A DNA stretch of 8,431 bases from Actinomycetes bacterium (GTDB lineage Bacteria > Actinomycetota > Acidimicrobiia > Acidimicrobiales > Palsa-688), in the NCBI GenBank assembly GCA_021827225.1, contig JAKAXG010000155.1, positions 1 to 8,431 on the forward strand. The letters run 5' to 3'. A program made the translations under genes and the position numbers. Under the pieces are notes generated by a model. That model was not told the DNA's origin and did no database searches. It saw only the letters and a list, made by a program, of their open reading frames with translations. Shown piece after piece: positions 6,772-8,431 of this stretch (the first letter of the stretch is position 1; each line of letters starts with the position of its first letter).

Positions 6772-7533
6772 TCACACCCGGCTCAACCGCTGGGTCATGA
6801 CCCAAGGCACGAGGTCTCGGAATACCGAAAGGCCGTCCCCAGCATAGCGGCGGGCCAGCCGCCTGGGTTCGTGAGCCAGGCGGTAGCTCCACTCCAACCC
6901 GGCGTCTTGCATCCAGCGAGGAGCCCGGGAGACTCGGCCGGCGATCAGGTCGAGCGAACAGCCCACGCCCACGGCGACCATCGGCAGGGAAGCCCGGTTG
7001 CGGTGGATCCACTTCTCCTGCTTCGGATGTCCGAAGGCGACCAGCAGGATGTGGGGTGATGCTCGTCCGACGCGGTCGAGAATGGTCGCGTCATCCATGT
7101 CGTCGAGGGAAGCCCGAGGCGGCTCGAAATGGGAGACGGAGAGCGAGGGGTAGCGCTCCGTCAGGGTGTCGGCTGCGATGGTGGCCGAGCCGCTCTCCCC
7201 GCCGAGGAGAAACAACCGCAGTCCCCGCTCGGCCGCCCGCTCGGCGAGGAGTGGCACCAGGTCCGCCCCGGCGATCCGGGAGGCGTCGGGCCGACCCAAC
7301 CGGCGGGCGGCCCACACGACGGGAGCACCGTCGGGAATGTTGATAGCGGTTGACCGCAGGATGGACCGAACCTCCGCATCCTGCTGACTGGTGACCAGAA
7401 AGTCGAGATTCACCGTCGCCACCTGGAAGTGGCGATGTTGCTCGGCGGCGGTCGTGATGCGCTCGAGGACGGCGTCCATGGTCCCGACGTCCACGGGGAC
7501 GCCAAGGATCTCCTCCCGGTCAGGAAACTGCAT
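6772..7533 (-). CDS. WecG/TagA/CpsF-family (GT26) glycosyltransferase
   Basis: Predicted 253-residue GT26 enzyme, full length for the family. Members use a UDP-sugar (ManNAc in TagA, ManNAcA in WecG, others elsewhere) to extend a polyprenyl-diphosphate-linked sugar at the inner membrane face, usually as an early step. The protein opens with ILGVPVDVGTMDAVL (9-23). VATVNLDFL (38-46) holds the conserved T40 and N42. NIPDGAPVVWAARRLG (65-80) holds D68, matching the proposed catalytic Asp of TagA. LFLLGGESG (107-115) and VAFGHPKQEKWI (165-176) follow; the latter is the G-x-P-x-Q-E-x-W signature. The C-terminal GLEWSYRLAHEPRRLARRY (212-230) is the basic appendage used for membrane attachment and active-site completion in this family. 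The usual GGAFD-type stretch reads GCSLD here (191-195). The start lies 14 bp inside the end of the GT2 gene. The actual donor cannot be assigned. Confidence 0.95.
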   Translation of the reverse strand: MQFPDREEILGVPVDVGTMDAVLERITTAAEQHRHFQVATVNLDFLVTSQQDAEVRSILRSTAINIPDGAPVVWAARRLGRPDASRIAGADLVPLLAERAAERGLRLFLLGGESGSATIAADTLTERYPSLSVSHFEPPRASLDDMDDATILDRVGRASPHILLVAFGHPKQEKWIHRNRASLPMVAVGVGCSLDLIAGRVSRAPRWMQDAGLEWSYRLAHEPRRLARRYAGDGLSVFRDLVPWVMTQRLSRV

Positions 7534-8431
7534 CTCCGGGCCTTTCTGTGCGGATCCACCTGTCAGCCGCCTGATTTCGGAACACGCCGGCGGTCCCCAT
7601 CAGCTTCTCTGCCAGGAACACTGGAGTGAGCAGCAGGCTGACGAACATCTCGGCCGGAGCGCCCGCGGCGAGCAGGCCAGTGACGACGAAGCCGATCACC
7701 GACACCAAACCGACAAGGGATGGCGCGACGGTAAGCGCGGGGACCATGCCTGTGGCCGCGAGGACGGTGGCGGGCATGGCGACCGCCAGCAGCCACAGTG
7801 CCAGTAGTCCGAGCGGCGGCACGGCCAGGTCCACCGCCAGGTCGAGGTCTCGGAGCCGACCTCCGACAAGAACATCTCTGAGCAGGCCCGGAAGGGCCCG
7901 CCTGACCAGGTGCAGGCGGCCGCCTTCCCAGCGTTCCCTCTGAACCTGGGCGCTGCCGGCTGTCGCCGGGACAGGCGCCTGGATGCGGGCTGCTCTCGAG
8001 TAGGCCGGGCGGATGCCGGCGAGTCGGAGGGTGAGCGTGTACTCGAGATCCTCCGCGGGGGTGAAAGCGCTCCACGGGTGGCTTGCCACCACCTCGGTGG
8101 CCAGCAGCATGCCGTTGCCGACCAGGCTGCACGGCAGGCCGAGAACGGCCCGACCGGAGAACCTGGCCCGGTGGAAGAGCAGGAACGCCAGAGCCCGGAG
8201 TTGAACCCGGCCGGCGGTGGGGTCGCACAGCACGGTGTAGTCCGCTTGGACGACCGGCGACCCCCTTTCGAAGCTCGATGCCAGGCAGCGGAGCATGGAC
8301 GGCTCGGCAATGGAGTCGGCGTCCACGATGATGAAGGCGTCAGGTGATCCTCCCCGGGCGAGGAGCCTGTCCATGGCCCATCGGAGCGCCTGCCCCTTGC
8401 CGCGGGCGTCTGGAGCATCCCTCACGAGAGA
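7520..8431 (-). CDS. GT2-family membrane glycosyltransferase with QxxRW motif (5' end cut by window)
   Basis: The frame is open from the window edge to a TGA at 7520-7522, showing 303 residues. The GTG at 8425 is internal, since SLVRDAPDARGKGQALRWAMD is a mid-domain GT2 motif, and the N-terminal third with the first Asp of the fold is missing. Counting the first visible residue as 1, features are RGKGQALRWAMDRLL (10-24), the metal-binding DAD (37-39), VGNGMLLATE (104-113), AED (126-128; the family usually reads TED, with Asp as catalytic base), and QRERWEGGR (164-172), a QxxRW match. The last 100 or so residues contain about three hydrophobic helices (near 203-226, 233-256 and 262-276) and a short polar tail. 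Soluble GT-A domain plus C-terminal membrane helices fits the CESA-like branch of GT2, which transfers sugars with inversion and sometimes polymerises and exports them. Whether this one is processive is not decidable here. It overlaps the GT26 gene by 14 bp. Confidence 0.88.
   Translation of the reverse strand, partial: SLVRDAPDARGKGQALRWAMDRLLARGGSPDAFIIVDADSIAEPSMLRCLASSFERGSPVVQADYTVLCDPTAGRVQLRALAFLLFHRARFSGRAVLGLPCSLVGNGMLLATEVVASHPWSAFTPAEDLEYTLTLRLAGIRPAYSRAARIQAPVPATAGSAQVQRERWEGGRLHLVRRALPGLLRDVLVGGRLRDLDLAVDLAVPPLGLLALWLLAVAMPATVLAATGMVPALTVAPSLVGLVSVIGFVVTGLLAAGAPAEMFVSLLLTPVFLAEKLMGTAGVFRNQAADRWIRTERPGDAVS
7541..7547 (-). promoter_or_regulatory. Ribosome binding site for the GT26 gene
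   Basis: Read on the minus strand, AGAAAGG lies 7 nt before the ATG at 7533. It is inside the coding sequence of the upstream GT2 gene, so the two genes are likely translationally coupled. Confidence 0.6.

Noticed and set aside
7696..8418. Open minus-strand frame of 240 codons overlapping the GT2 gene in another frame
   Set aside because: The Ser/Pro/Arg/Trp-rich translation has no motif, whereas the alternative frame carries DAD, ED and QRERW of GT2.

Overview
The window is very GC-rich and fully packed with genes. It looks like the interior of an extracellular or capsular polysaccharide (or O-antigen-like) biosynthesis locus from a high-GC bacterium. Start-codon use (two GTG starts), heavy G/C third-position bias and protein composition (Ala/Arg/Val-rich, little Lys) suggest an actinobacterial lineage. 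That placement is inference; nothing here identifies a genus.

Layout: eight protein-coding genes form two convergent gene strings that meet at about 4368-4380. The plus-strand string (1-4367) holds the C-terminal 287 residues of an O-antigen ligase/Wzy-type membrane polymerase, followed by three GT-B fold family 4 (GT4) glycosyltransferases. The three GT4 genes are joined by start/stop overlaps. The minus-strand string (8431-4381, read right to left) holds a truncated family 2 (GT2) glycosyltransferase with C-terminal membrane segments, a WecG/TagA/CpsF-family (GT26) glycosyltransferase, and two more GT4 enzymes. Neighbouring genes in both strings overlap or lie within 25 bp, so each string is probably one operon whose promoter lies outside the window. 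No intergenic stretch exceeds 25 bp. I see no RNA gene, insertion sequence, CRISPR array, attachment site or convincing terminator.

Working model (inference): the GT26 enzyme adds an early sugar to a polyprenyl-diphosphate-linked acceptor on the cytoplasmic face. The GT4 enzymes, and perhaps the GT2 enzyme, extend or decorate the oligosaccharide. After export by a flippase not present here, the Wzy/WaaL-like protein polymerises or ligates it. The initiating phosphoglycosyltransferase, flippase, chain-length regulator and nucleotide-sugar genes are absent and would be expected in flanking DNA.

I do not see a clearly new system. The points most worth a second look are: a pair of same-subfamily GT4 paralogues on opposite strands; the fact that only one of five GT4 enzymes keeps the textbook EX7E motif; a QxxRW-type GT2 in the same locus as a Wzy-like protein; and two operons meeting with only 13 bp between stop codons.
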